A DNA stretch of 64,000 nt. It comes from Paraclostridium ghonii. Lineage in GTDB: Bacteria; Bacillota; Clostridia; Peptostreptococcales; Peptostreptococcaceae. Under the pieces are notes generated by a model. That model was not told the DNA's origin. It saw nothing but the letters and a program-made list of their open reading frames with translations, and did not search any database. Shown piece after piece: positions 34,935 to 43,912 of this stretch. The first letter of the stretch is position 1. Each line of letters starts with the position of its first letter. Made by a program: the position numbers and the translations under genes. The stretch lies in NCBI RefSeq assembly GCF_030815085.1, contig NZ_JAUSWG010000012.1. One strand, written 5' to 3'.

Positions 34935-34951
34935 AGCATTTTCCATGCCAA
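34935..34951 (-). promoter_or_regulatory. Sigma-54 (-24/-12) promoter of the had operon
   Basis: TTGGCATGGAAAATGCT on the minus strand matches the sigma-54 consensus TTGGCACg-N4-TTGCT, with the invariant GG and GC separated by exactly 10 bp. Transcription would start near 34923, about 117 nt before hadA. A sigma-54 activator gene lies at the other end of the operon. Confidence 0.82.
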
Positions 34952-35038
34952 ATATTGCTAAATTTTAAAAATAGTTAATTTTTACACATTCTTACAATCG
35001 TTTTCATAAGTATTTTCTACAGTGATTATTATTTTTTG

Positions 35039-35071
35039 TTGCATTATGCAATACATACTTGCATAATGCAA
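35039..35071 (-). promoter_or_regulatory. Paired palindromic enhancer sites for the sigma-54 activator
   Basis: Two 13-bp palindromes, TTGCATTATGCAA (35039-35051) and TTGCATAATGCAA (35059-35071), with centres 20 bp apart, so on the same DNA face. Their midpoint is about 105 bp upstream of the -24 element, the usual position of a bacterial enhancer. They are also upstream of the divergent ldhA. Confidence 0.75.
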
Positions 35072-35145
35072 GTATTTTATGCCTTTCATATTTTCCATAA
35101 ATTTCATAATATAATAAATTCTTTTAAATTTCTGTATTTACTTTG

Positions 35146-35174
35146 TTGTAAAGTTAACTAATAGATGCTATGAT
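35146..35174 (+). promoter_or_regulatory. Sigma-A promoter of ldhA
   Basis: -35 TTGTAA (35146-35151), 17-bp spacer and -10 TATGAT (35169-35174) on the + strand. This predicts a leader of about 205 nt that contains two dyad elements. No GG-N10-GC sigma-54 element faces ldhA. Confidence 0.62.
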
Positions 35175-35180
35175 TTAATC

Positions 35181-35216
35181 ATAATAGCATATAGGTTAAT
35201 TTCCATATGCTATTAT
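35181..35216 (+). promoter_or_regulatory. Stem-loop at the 5' end of the ldhA leader
   Basis: Twelve-bp perfect arms ATAATAGCATAT (35181-35192) and ATATGCTATTAT (35205-35216), starting about where transcription should begin. It may protect the 5' end or act as an operator. Confidence 0.5.
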
Positions 35217-35239
35217 AACTATGTACATTTTTATTCAAT

Positions 35240-35260
35240 GACTAAAGTTTAACTTTAGTC
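35240..35260 (+). promoter_or_regulatory. 21-bp palindrome in the ldhA leader
   Basis: Perfect 10-bp arms GACTAAAGTT and AACTTTAGTC around one central T. No T tract follows, so it resembles an operator more than a terminator. It lies about 70 bp downstream of the predicted ldhA promoter. Confidence 0.5.
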
Positions 35261-35386
35261 GTTAAATAAATAATTAATAAATAGATAAGCTACTTATGTA
35301 GATATATTGTTATAGTGTTTATTTATAAATATTACTTTTTTAATTTTATGATAGCTTGTCTATTAAAAAAATAAGGGGGCTTTAAT

Positions 35387-36406
35387 ATGAAAATTTTGAT
35401 GTTTAGTACACGCGAACATGAATTACCTGCAATATCAAAATGGATTGAGGAGAATGGAAACAATATTCAAGTCGATACAATTAAAGAGGGCTTATCTTCT
35501 GAAACTGTTGATAAGGCTAAAGGTTATGACGGAATTTCAATCCAACAAACAAATTCTATTGATGAGCCTATAGTTTATGAAAAATTAAAAGAGTTTGGAA
35601 TAAAGCAAATAGCTTCTAGAGCAGCTGGATTTGATATGATTAATTTAAACGAAGCAGTTAAAAATGATTTAATAGTTACAAATGTACCTGCTTATTCACC
35701 AAATTCAGTAGCAGAACTTGCTGTAACTCAGACAATGAACCTCCTGAGAAATATGCCTCTTATACAAAGAAATATTACTGTTGGAGACTTTAGATGGTCA
35801 GCAAATCTAATAGCTAGAGAAATTAGATCTGTTACAGTTGGTATAGTTGGAACAGGTAAAATAGGATCAACTGCTGCTAGATTATTTAAAGGATTAGGTG
35901 CAAATGTAATCGCTTATGATGCTTATAGAAATGAATCTTTATGTGATATTTTAACTTATAAAGATACTTTAGAAGATGTTCTTAAAGAAGCAGATGTTGT
36001 GTCTTTACACACACCTCTTACTCAAGACACTAAGCATATGATAAATAAAGATAATATAAAATTTATGAAAAAAAGTTCTTTTTTAATTAACACTGGTAGA
36101 GGTGGAATTGTAAATACAGACGATTTAATCGAAGCTTTGGAAAACGGTTACATACTTGGAGCAGCTTTAGATACGTTTGAAACTGAAAAAAATTTCTTAA
36201 ATCAAATAATACCTCATCATGACCTTACTGATTCACAAATTAAAAAATTATTAAATATGGAAAATGTATTATTTACTCACCATGTAGGATTTTTTACTAC
36301 TACTGCAGTTGATAATTTAGTAAGTACTGGATTAAACTGTGTAAAAGAGGTATTAACTACTGGTAACAGTTCTAATAATGTATTGTCACCTGTTGGTGTT
36401 AAATAA
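35387..36406 (+). CDS. ldhA: (R)-2-hydroxyisocaproate dehydrogenase
   Basis: A 339-residue D-2-hydroxyacid dehydrogenase that reduces 2-oxoisocaproate (from leucine) to (R)-2-hydroxyisocaproate using NADH. It carries YDGISIQQTN near the N-terminus and VPAYSPNSVAELAVTQTMNL, both closely matching C. difficile LdhA, NAD motif GIVGTGKIGSTAARLFKG, catalytic Arg in NTGRGGIVNT, Glu in DTFETE and His in FTHHVGFF. The start has AAGGGGGC upstream. It is divergent from hadA, whereas in C. difficile it heads the had operon in the same direction. Confidence 0.93.
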   Translation: MKILMFSTREHELPAISKWIEENGNNIQVDTIKEGLSSETVDKAKGYDGISIQQTNSIDEPIVYEKLKEFGIKQIASRAAGFDMINLNEAVKNDLIVTNVPAYSPNSVAELAVTQTMNLLRNMPLIQRNITVGDFRWSANLIAREIRSVTVGIVGTGKIGSTAARLFKGLGANVIAYDAYRNESLCDILTYKDTLEDVLKEADVVSLHTPLTQDTKHMINKDNIKFMKKSSFLINTGRGGIVNTDDLIEALENGYILGAALDTFETEKNFLNQIIPHHDLTDSQIKKLLNMENVLFTHHVGFFTTTAVDNLVSTGLNCVKEVLTTGNSSNNVLSPVGVK

Positions 36407-36414
36407 TTTGTAGA

Positions 36415-36454
36415 TAAGAGTCAAATAATCTATATATAGATTCTTTGGCTCTTA
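36415..36454 (+). terminator. Terminator of ldhA
   Basis: A long hairpin with arms TAAGAG/CTCTTA at the base and AATCTA/TAGATT near the loop, followed by AATTTTATC. The remaining 140 bp to the kinase gene hold no feature I can support. Confidence 0.7.
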
Positions 36455-36595
36455 AATTTTATCAAAAAAATTATATTTACAGTGTATATTTTCTAGCCAT
36501 CAAGGATCTAAGAATGTAATTAAGGAAACTCTAATAACTATGTAAATATTAGGTTATAGATACTTTGATAAATTAGATGTGATTATTAAATAGTG

Positions 36596-37942
36596 TTATT
36601 TTATAGATAAAGGTATCTTTATTAAAAATTTAAATTCATTTCTGTCTGGATCTACTTTTATAAGAGATATCCCTTTTACTCCATCAACTATATGCTTTAT
36701 GATTTCAACCCCTATACCATGATTCTTACTATTTTCTTTAGTAGTAATTAATCTCTCGTTTCTAAAGTTTATTTCCCCATTAAATGAGTTACTCTGATAT
36801 ATAATCAAATTATTTTCTTTAACATAACTTCTAAAGTTTATCCATTTTTCCTCAGATATTTCTTGCTTGATACAAGCCTCGAATGCATTACTTGATAAAT
36901 TATTAAATATCTTTATTAGTTCTAATTCCGATATACTAAGTTCATTTGGTATATAACAGTCCGAATCAAAACAAATATTTTTAATATTACACTCTTCATA
37001 TAGCTTATTGAGAATTGCATTAATTATAGAATTATTTGAAAATTTTTTATTATGGTTAATAACACTTTGTATTTGATTATCAAACTCAGATATTATTTCC
37101 TTAGCTTTTTCTATATTACCAATTTCAATAGATGTTTTAACATTAATTAATATACTCTTGAAGTCATGATTATACATTTTTAATAAATTTAAATATTCAT
37201 CATTCTTTTTATTTATAGTATCATCATGATTTAAATTTAATAATTTAGCCTTATATAAAACTTCTTCCTCTATCCATTTTATTGATTTAAATCCCATAGC
37301 AATAGCACAAAAAAAGCATACGTATATAAACTTTCTATTTACGATTACCCTAAGTATAGGAGTATCAATATCCACATAATAATATATATAATTAGAAGCC
37401 AATAATATAATAACTAAACTGGTAATAGTTAATGTAGTTATTACTATTTTTTTTTTATATAAAAGTAATTTTTTAAGATTATTATTAAAATATTCTTTAT
37501 CAAATTTAATAAGTAAAATAACTATTATAATTTTAGATAAAATAAATATTAATATATAAAAATAATAATTTTCAACAGTTTTATACATATTATTTCTAGA
37601 CATAACTGCAATTATAGCAGTTATAATATCACTATTTATAATAGAAAGAAAAATTTGGCATATACTAAGTATATATATGCCTCCTATTGTTTCCTCAAAA
37701 ACTAGTTTAAATGTAATTATATATACAAAAAAATTTATTATATATATATAATGTAAAAATACCCTTCCTATAATCATATTAGTAGAAATTATAGTTATAA
37801 TTAGTGGAAAAAATAAAATTGATTTTTTCTTGTTCACTTTAAATTTAGATACTTTACCATACATATTTATTAAAAAAACATTATATAAATAAATAAATAA
37901 AAAAGTTGTTATTTCAATCATGCGTATTTTGGGTATTATCAT
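36596..37942 (-). CDS. GHKL sensor histidine kinase (AgrC-like)
   Basis: A kinase of about 448 residues. The N-terminal half is six or seven membrane segments; the cytoplasmic half has a dimerisation helix with the phospho-acceptor in KMYNHDFKSILIN, the N box NLSSNAFEACIKQ and the G box NSKNHGIGVEIIKHIVDG. This is the AgrC/GHKL architecture that senses peptides or membrane signals. The ATG at 37942 follows AGGAGGAG; an in-frame TTG at 37972 is upstream of that site and is rejected. It follows the LytTR regulator gene. No agrB or agrD gene is nearby. Confidence 0.88.
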   Translation of the reverse strand: MIIPKIRMIEITTFLFIYLYNVFLINMYGKVSKFKVNKKKSILFFPLIITIISTNMIIGRVFLHYIYIINFFVYIITFKLVFEETIGGIYILSICQIFLSIINSDIITAIIAVMSRNNMYKTVENYYFYILIFILSKIIIVILLIKFDKEYFNNNLKKLLLYKKKIVITTLTITSLVIILLASNYIYYYVDIDTPILRVIVNRKFIYVCFFCAIAMGFKSIKWIEEEVLYKAKLLNLNHDDTINKKNDEYLNLLKMYNHDFKSILINVKTSIEIGNIEKAKEIISEFDNQIQSVINHNKKFSNNSIINAILNKLYEECNIKNICFDSDCYIPNELSISELELIKIFNNLSSNAFEACIKQEISEEKWINFRSYVKENNLIIYQSNSFNGEINFRNERLITTKENSKNHGIGVEIIKHIVDGVKGISLIKVDPDRNEFKFLIKIPLSIK

Positions 37943-38072
37943 AATAAAACTCCTCCTAATAATGGTAAACAATTTAGTAATAACACCCTAATACCCATCC
38001 ATTATCAAATAATAACAAGTATATTTGTAACATAATTGTTATTATTTAACTCTTTAAATATTCCTTTTAATA

Positions 38073-38108
38073 TAAAAGAACTTAAAATAAATATTTTAAG
38101 TTCTTTTA
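38073..38108 (-). terminator. Hairpin overlapping the response-regulator stop codon
   Basis: A perfect 16-bp AT-rich stem (38073-38088 with 38093-38108), 4-nt loop. The following tract on the minus strand is only partly T-rich, so read-through to the kinase gene 130 bp downstream is likely. Confidence 0.6.
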
Positions 38109-38834
38109 TATTAATATATTATCAAATTCATTCTCTAAAAGCATATTTCTAAAATTTTTCGAATATTTTCTACCTATTGGTACTACAATTTCTCTTTGTA
38201 GCTGACACTCTAGCTTATTAAAAGTCTGTATATATTTGAGATTAACTATATATGATTTGTGGCAACGAATAAATCCATAATCTTTAACTTTTCCATATAA
38301 CTCTTTAAAAATGCAGTTTACAGTTTCCGATTCTCCAGATATATTATGTAGTATCACCTTTCTATTTATACTTTCCATATAAACAATAGTATCTAGATTA
38401 ATTATCTTATTTTTAGGCTTGGAAGAAATAATTATATTTTTGTTATAACCCTTATACACTTGTATAGCTGCTTTTAAAAATATATCATTAAATCTCTCAT
38501 CACTGTCATCTTTCAATATATAATTTAACGGCTCTACTTTAAATGAATCCAATGCAAATTCTTTACTCGAAGTTAGAAATATTATTATTCCATTATAACC
38601 ATACTTCCTTAATATTTCTGCTGTCTCGATACCATTAATATTTTTCATTATTATGTCTATAATTATTATATTAAATCTATTAGGATCATCTTCTAATTCA
38701 AATAGTAAACTTTCTCCACTTCTAAAAGTTTCTATTTTAAATGCATGATTATTTCTATTTGCTAACTCACTTATTTTATCCAAATAAGAATCTATTACAT
38801 TTATATCATCATCGCATAAACAAATACTTAACAT
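38106..38834 (-). CDS. LytTR-family response regulator
   Basis: A 242-residue regulator. The receiver domain (1-120) has the acidic pocket CDDD (7-10), phospho-acceptor Asp60 in IIIDIIMKN and the conserved Lys near 110 (ILKDD). The LytTR DNA-binding domain (about 135-240) shows VYMESINRKVILH, FIRCHKSYIVNLKYI and VPIGRKYSKNFRN. LytTR regulators bind pairs of short direct repeats with 20-22 bp period; exactly such pairs occur upstream of the surface-protein genes at 43748-43779 and 45404-45435. It starts at ATG 38834 after GGAGAATAATAA. Confidence 0.92.
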   Translation of the reverse strand: MLSICLCDDDINVIDSYLDKISELANRNNHAFKIETFRSGESLLFELEDDPNRFNIIIIDIIMKNINGIETAEILRKYGYNGIIIFLTSSKEFALDSFKVEPLNYILKDDSDERFNDIFLKAAIQVYKGYNKNIIISSKPKNKIINLDTIVYMESINRKVILHNISGESETVNCIFKELYGKVKDYGFIRCHKSYIVNLKYIQTFNKLECQLQREIVVPIGRKYSKNFRNMLLENEFDNILI

Positions 38835-39166
38835 TTATTATTCTCCTAAATATAAATTTATTATAATTATTTTATATATATAATCCTACTTAATGTATCT
38901 ATAACCGTGTAGGATTCTATCAAATGTATACTTCTATTTATAACCTTACATACTACTAGTACTTTACTCCATCCTACATTCTAAACAATATATCAATGGA
39001 ATACCCCCTTATATTTACCTTTATTTGTTATTTTTTACCTTTTATTATACATTACATTTAGTGTTTTTTCTACATATTTAGACTTTTTTAGATAACTCTT
39101 AGTAAGTTTTATTAATAAAAACTCTCTTTATTATAAGATTACTAAATTTTTAATTTATTGATAATT
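38835..39166. other. Regulatory gap between the response regulator and the surface-protein operon
   Basis: No open reading frame is supported. It contains an 8-bp inverted repeat AATCCTAC (38883-38890) and GTAGGATT, enclosing about 19 nt, and a third copy of ATCCTAC near 38969. These lie 50-130 bp before the regulator start and could be operator sites. The rest is AT-rich. Confidence 0.4.
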
Positions 39167-39206
39167 AAAAAAGCAACTGATTTTAAAAACTTAATTTCAG
39201 TTGCTT
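39167..39206 (-). terminator. Terminator of the surface-protein operon
   Basis: A 10-bp stem AAGCAACTGA/TCAGTTGCTT followed on the minus strand by TTTTTAATT, about 45 bp after the stop at 39251. Confidence 0.85.
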
Positions 39207-39250
39207 AATGACTAATATTTAATTTGTATTATTTAAATTCACAATATATA

Positions 39251-39838
39251 TTAATTTTTTGTTTTTGATTTTTTTGAATCAATATTTCTAAGTATTAATA
39301 TAATAATAAGTGATAATATAAATAGTATAATCCATCCTAACATACCCTTTTCTCCCGTTTTAGGATTCTTAATACCACCATCTTTTATTTGAGAGTCATC
39401 TTGATTTTGCCCTTTATCATCACTACTATTATTTTTCTCAAACTCTATTATCAATTCACTATCTATAGATACTCCTTTTAAAGATAAACTTTTCCCATTT
39501 TCTATATTTTCAATTTTATAATATTGACTTAAATCAGTATCTTTATTTTTCCAAGATATATTCTTTATTTCACTTTTATCATCAGGAATAATTCTAAGAG
39601 TCTTTCCCTCTCCTACTTTTAAATTATGAATTACTGTCCCATTCTTTATACTCTGAACTCCATCATATACCGTTCCATCCCCACTTACATTTATACTTAA
39701 AGTGTATTTGCTATCTTCTGATATATTATATGTTACAGGTATTGTATTTTGTACTGTTTTTGCATAAGCTGGTATTGACATAAAGACTACAAATAATAAT
39801 GAGAATAATATTGATACTTTATAAAATCGCTTTAGCAT
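39251..39838 (-). CDS. Small surface protein with NPKTG sortase-type anchor
   Basis: A 195-residue exported protein. It has a signal peptide (about 1-26, cut near AYA), a beta-rich domain (about 30-135), a hydrophilic spacer rich in Asp, Gln and Asn, then NPKTG (158-162), a hydrophobic helix (about 167-183) and a basic tail (DSKKSKTKN). That order is a cell-wall sorting signal; NPKTG resembles motifs used by clostridial class B or D sortases. No sortase is in the window. It follows the lectin/LRR gene by 16 bp, so it probably anchors or organises that complex. Its beta domain family is not recognised. Confidence 0.75.
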   Translation of the reverse strand: MLKRFYKVSILFSLLFVVFMSIPAYAKTVQNTIPVTYNISEDSKYTLSINVSGDGTVYDGVQSIKNGTVIHNLKVGEGKTLRIIPDDKSEIKNISWKNKDTDLSQYYKIENIENGKSLSLKGVSIDSELIIEFEKNNSSDDKGQNQDDSQIKDGGIKNPKTGEKGMLGWIILFILSLIIILILRNIDSKKSKTKN

Positions 39839-39854
39839 AATATAATCTCCCTCC

Positions 39855-42800
39855 TTAATTAACGTGTTCTATTATAAATTTCATTGTTCCTTTATATTCT
39901 ACATTATTATGTTTAAAGTTTGATATAGGAGATTTTATTATAAAATTACCCTCTTTATTTTCATTATTTAGAGATACTAGTGGCTCAACTTTATCATTGG
40001 CTCTTCCTTTCAATCTATCTTCAAATGTTTTATATACAAACACTCTTGCTTTATCTTCACTATTTTTAGTATTTGTAATAGTAAATTCTGAATCTGTATA
40101 TATCTTTATTTCTCCAGATACATTTTTCTCACTTACCATTGAAATAAATTCTTCTGCTCCTACCTGACTTTCATCTTTTATATCTCCCATTTCTATATAG
40201 CTTGGAATCATTACCATATAATCAGGTGATTTAACTTGGTCTACTTCTATATATACCTTCCCTTCATAATTAGTATCTTTCCATTCATACTCTAGGTTAT
40301 GTATAGTGTCATTACTTAACCCTGTCCATGTAATTTTACCCGTTAATGGATTGTATTCACCATTGTAATTTCCTGTTGTCCACACATTATTTACTCTTTT
40401 TCCATTGCTACCAATTATAATATTATCAAATACAAAATCGTCTGTATTAATATAGTTTTTGATATGAATAGATTGATTCATTATTTTATAAACGGTACTA
40501 GACATATTTTTTAAACTACTAATATCATTTATATGGTTATTATTTAAGTTTAAATTAGTCAATCCACTCAATGTAGCTAATGAATCTATTTTGCTAATTC
40601 CATTAAAACTTAAGTCCAACTCACTTAGTTTTGATAATCCACTTAATGGATTTAAATTATCAGCTATTTTATTATTACTTAAGTTCAATTTAGTTAATCC
40701 TTCTAATTTAGATAATGGATTTACATCACTTATTTCATTTTCACTTAAGTCTAACTCATTTAGCTTTGATAATTTACTTAATGAATTTAAATTATTAGAT
40801 ATTTTAGTATTACTTAAATTTAATTTAGTTAGCTCTTTTAACTCAGATAATGGTTCTATATTGGTTATTTCATTTTTACTTAAATCTATACTTTTTGTAT
40901 TTATGCATTTCTCAATTCCATCCAAATTTCCAATACCTCTTTGACTAAGATTTATATTTTCCAATGCATGTAATTCCTTTTCATATGTATTTCCCTCAAG
41001 TTCTGGAGGTCTAGACTCGTTTATTGAATTTTTTATGTTAAAAATTAACCCATTATTTAAATTTTGATCTTTAAAATTTATAGGTTCACTTCCATTTATA
41101 TTTGATTGACTCATAACCTTATGAGATTCCATACCTTCATTGTAAAAATTAAAAGCTTGTACTATATCTGCTTTATTCTTCACAATTTTAGGCATTTGTA
41201 TTTTATATTCTATAGTTCTTGTTTGAGAGTTTGATGGAAGTTTAAAGTTAGCTTCTTCTCCTGCAAAGAACTTATTTATATCAATAGATCCATCATTAAT
41301 ATTTCCTGATCCAATATATGTTTTAAAGCTATCTTTTATAACATATGGTTCATACCATTTAATAGTATTGTCATTTATTACATTTATTTTCCTTCCATAT
41401 AATTGATTCATTTCTAATTTAATCTTAGATTCTAATTCTTTTGTATTTATATTATTTTTAATTTTATATCTTACTATAACTTTATCTTCTTCTTTAATTT
41501 TATTTAAGTCATTTACTAAAACTTCACTTCCGTCACTTTTTTCTATGTAAAAGTTCAAGTTAGAGTCTATATCTGTATCTGTATAGTCAATCTGTTTAAA
41601 TGTTGTTGTTATTTCATTTCCAACTACTCCTGCTGAAAAGTTACTCGCTGCACCAAATGAAAGATATGCCCTTTTGTTTTCTCCAAAATAATATTTTAAA
41701 TCTGCATCTGAAAAAGTTCTTTCAACTAATTTACCATTATAAGATAAAGACAATTTATTTGATTCAGAATCCCAACTAATTTTAAAATCTTTTCCATTTA
41801 ATGCATTAAAGTCAGCATCAACTAATTGTTTATATTGTAGTGATTGTACATGTCCACTATTATATCTATCATCTATTCTATTTACAGCTATATGTTTATA
41901 TCCAATTCCATTATCCCCATACTCAATACCAGAATTAACATATGAATCTATTTCAACTCCTATAGCTCTCCTTAATTTTGGGTTGTTATATAGTCCTAAA
42001 TGTCCTCCTGTAAGATGGGCTTCAAGATCTTTTACACCATGAAACATAACAGCCATTCCATCTGGACCTTCATTCATTTTTAAATTACCGTCAAATTCAA
42101 AAGATCTATTAAAATCTAACTGATACTTACTTGTAGCTACTCCTGTTTGTTGACGTCTATTAAAATTGGAAGTACCTATCTGCTTATTTCCAATTTTTAT
42201 AGCATTATAATCAACACTAACAATTTCATCGTCTTTGACAGTTGAGTTAGAGTATGCCCCTGATCTTCCTGAAGTATGAAAATTCCCACTTAAATTTATA
42301 TTATCGTTTGTAGGTATGACTCTCCCTCCTAATTTTTTTATATTTTCACTACCTTTTACTTCATTATTTTCTATATCACTTTCTACATCTTCTTTTTCTA
42401 TATTTTCCTCTTCTTCTGTTTTTTCATCTTCTTTAGTTATTTCTAACAAAATTTTTCCGGAAAATATTTTATTCTCATAAGGTTCATTAAAATTAACTTC
42501 AATTAATTTGTTTTCAGCTATTCCATTTACTTTAATAGAATTATCTACTAATTCTAAGTTTTCTCCATGTATATTTTTAATAACTTCTTTATTTAATCCA
42601 ACTAAAGGATTCTCTATTGTTACCTCTTCATTTATACTTTTTATTCCCTTTATTTCTATTTTTTGATTAGATATATCTAAATTTTCTAATTTATTTAGTC
42701 CATTTAGAGGGCTTATATCGCTTATTTTATTTCCTTTTAAATTAATATTTTTTAAATTTACGCCATTTTCTAATCCTTCTAAGCTTTTTATACCTCTATT

Positions 42801-43076
42801 ACTCAAATCAACATCAATCAAAAGTTCAATATCCTCTTTAGAAATGTATTCTTCGTTATAATCAGGATTTACTTCTTTTATTTCTTCTTTTAATGCTTTT
42901 ATTAAATTCTCATCTTTTATTTCTACATTTTTATAATTATTAGAATACACTTGTTTTGGTATCATTCCAAATACCATAATTAAAACTAAAAATACACTTA
43001 ATATTTTATTTTTTAGGCTCTTTTTCGACCTATTGAATCTTCTAGGTTTTAATTTTTTCATACTCTTACTTAACAC
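39855..43076 (-). CDS. Large exoprotein with L-type lectin domain and two leucine-rich-repeat blocks
   Basis: A 1073-residue secreted protein. Signal peptide about 20-45 after a very basic start. The first internalin-type LRR block (about 84-140) is followed by an Ig-like segment (to about 215) and an acidic linker (215-245). An L-type lectin domain spans about 250-500 (LTGGHLGLYNN, AIGVEIDSYVN, HIAVNR). Further beta domains follow to about 690; a second LRR block runs about 705-865, with its own Ig-like segment to 945. The C-terminal domain (about 950-1073) resembles the small neighbour protein. There is no LPXTG. The annotated start is a GTG close to GAGG; ATG at codon 6 is an alternative. 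A carbohydrate-binding adhesin is likely. Confidence 0.82.
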   Translation of the reverse strand: MLSKSMKKLKPRRFNRSKKSLKNKILSVFLVLIMVFGMIPKQVYSNNYKNVEIKDENLIKALKEEIKEVNPDYNEEYISKEDIELLIDVDLSNRGIKSLEGLENGVNLKNINLKGNKISDISPLNGLNKLENLDISNQKIEIKGIKSINEEVTIENPLVGLNKEVIKNIHGENLELVDNSIKVNGIAENKLIEVNFNEPYENKIFSGKILLEITKEDEKTEEEENIEKEDVESDIENNEVKGSENIKKLGGRVIPTNDNINLSGNFHTSGRSGAYSNSTVKDDEIVSVDYNAIKIGNKQIGTSNFNRRQQTGVATSKYQLDFNRSFEFDGNLKMNEGPDGMAVMFHGVKDLEAHLTGGHLGLYNNPKLRRAIGVEIDSYVNSGIEYGDNGIGYKHIAVNRIDDRYNSGHVQSLQYKQLVDADFNALNGKDFKISWDSESNKLSLSYNGKLVERTFSDADLKYYFGENKRAYLSFGAASNFSAGVVGNEITTTFKQIDYTDTDIDSNLNFYIEKSDGSEVLVNDLNKIKEEDKVIVRYKIKNNINTKELESKIKLEMNQLYGRKINVINDNTIKWYEPYVIKDSFKTYIGSGNINDGSIDINKFFAGEEANFKLPSNSQTRTIEYKIQMPKIVKNKADIVQAFNFYNEGMESHKVMSQSNINGSEPINFKDQNLNNGLIFNIKNSINESRPPELEGNTYEKELHALENINLSQRGIGNLDGIEKCINTKSIDLSKNEITNIEPLSELKELTKLNLSNTKISNNLNSLSKLSKLNELDLSENEISDVNPLSKLEGLTKLNLSNNKIADNLNPLSGLSKLSELDLSFNGISKIDSLATLSGLTNLNLNNNHINDISSLKNMSSTVYKIMNQSIHIKNYINTDDFVFDNIIIGSNGKRVNNVWTTGNYNGEYNPLTGKITWTGLSNDTIHNLEYEWKDTNYEGKVYIEVDQVKSPDYMVMIPSYIEMGDIKDESQVGAEEFISMVSEKNVSGEIKIYTDSEFTITNTKNSEDKARVFVYKTFEDRLKGRANDKVEPLVSLNNENKEGNFIIKSPISNFKHNNVEYKGTMKFIIEHVN

Positions 43077-43090
43077 CGCCTCTATAATAA

Positions 43091-43116
43091 AAGGGGGATG
43101 ATAAAACCATCCCCTT
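43091..43116 (-). terminator. Attenuating hairpin between the small exoprotein and the lectin/LRR gene
   Basis: A GC-rich stem (AAGGGG...CCCCTT, arms about 10 bp) followed on the minus strand by TTTTATTATAG. It lies in the 72-bp gap inside the operon and would let only part of the transcripts continue. Confidence 0.72.
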
Positions 43117-43148
43117 GAACTCTTTACTTATTTTATTATTATTACATT

Positions 43149-43667
43149 TTATTGCTTTTGAACTGTGTAAGTTAATTTATCTATGTGATTACCTAGTTCT
43201 GTTGCTACGTCATCACTTAATCTAGCTTGACCAGCTTCCTTTGTTGAAGTTTCAGTTAATGTAGATATTTGCTCTTTAACTCCTGAATCTTTATTCATAG
43301 TTTTACTACCATATGATAAAGTATATCCTACAGATGAACTGCCTTTAGTTAATTTATACCCATTCTCAGATGCTACTGATACATTTACTTCTAATTCGTC
43401 ACCGCTATATGTTGATCCATCTGGATTTTGAAGTTCTATACTAGTATCTACAGTTTTTTTAGTATCTGTAAAATTTATTCCTGATGGGATAGCTACTTGC
43501 CATTCTGGAGATCCTGGATTATCTGGATCAGTTATTGAATTTTGATTATTATATGTAACATTTACATCTTTTGAGCCTTCTACTCCAGCTGCTGAAGCAA
43601 CTCCTCCTGACATTGCAGTAATTGTTATAGCTCCTGCAGCTACTAAACTTAACATTTTCTTATTCAT
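43149..43667 (-). CDS. Small secreted surface protein, WxL-like C-terminal pattern
   Basis: A 172-residue exported protein with a clear signal peptide (MNKKMLSLVAAGAITITAMS, cut near ASA at 26). The mature part starts with an acidic, Asn/Asp-rich stretch, then WQVAIPSGINFTD, ELEVNVSVASENGYKLT and, at the very end, DKLTYTVQKQ. This order of beta strands resembles WxL-type wall-binding domains without the WxL tryptophan motifs, and parallels the C-terminal domain of the lectin/LRR protein. First gene after a LytTR-like repeat pair, and followed by an attenuating terminator, so it is likely the most abundant product. Function unknown. Confidence 0.72.
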   Translation of the reverse strand: MNKKMLSLVAAGAITITAMSGGVASAAGVEGSKDVNVTYNNQNSITDPDNPGSPEWQVAIPSGINFTDTKKTVDTSIELQNPDGSTYSGDELEVNVSVASENGYKLTKGSSSVGYTLSYGSKTMNKDSGVKEQISTLTETSTKEAGQARLSDDVATELGNHIDKLTYTVQKQ

Positions 43668-43747
43668 ATTTAAATCCTCCTAAATTTTCACACTATTTTT
43701 CTTTAAAATAATAGTACTATTTTTTTATATTTATATTTTATTTTTTT

Positions 43748-43779
43748 ACTAAACGACACTTTTATATTACTAAACTACA
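43748..43779 (-). promoter_or_regulatory. LytTR-type direct repeat pair upstream of the small exoprotein operon
   Basis: On the minus strand, TGTAGTTTAGT (43769-43779) and TGTCGTTTAGT (43748-43758), exactly 21 bp apart. The LytTR consensus core GTTnR is present in both. The pair lies about 80-110 bp before the start at 43667, with an AT-rich -10 region between. The same pair recurs at 45404-45435. Confidence 0.7.
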
Positions 43780-43912
43780 TATTTATATGTTTTTCGACAA
43801 ACATACTCCTATAGGTACTTTTCATAAAATACCTCTAGAGATAGTTCTTAAATATCTAATTTGAACTTAATCATTAATTTACCGATATGAACAAACTACT
43901 TTATAGTCCTTT

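Noticed and set aside
35193..35212. A second sigma-54 promoter facing ldhA (GG...GC at about 35194-35210)
   Set aside because: The GG to GC spacing is 5 bp or so off the required 10, and the rest of the consensus is absent.
38883..38916. AATCCTAC/GTAGGATT inverted repeat as a LytTR site for autoregulation
   Set aside because: It is inverted rather than direct and lacks the GTTTAR core seen at the two surface-gene promoters.
36407..39250. An agrD/agrB peptide-signal pair beside the GHKL kinase and LytTR regulator
   Set aside because: No small amphipathic peptide gene or AgrB-like membrane protease gene could be found in the gaps.
40591..40944. Plus-strand open frame of 117 codons opposite the LRR block
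   Set aside because: Its periodic Leu/Ser composition simply mirrors the leucine-rich repeats on the minus strand.
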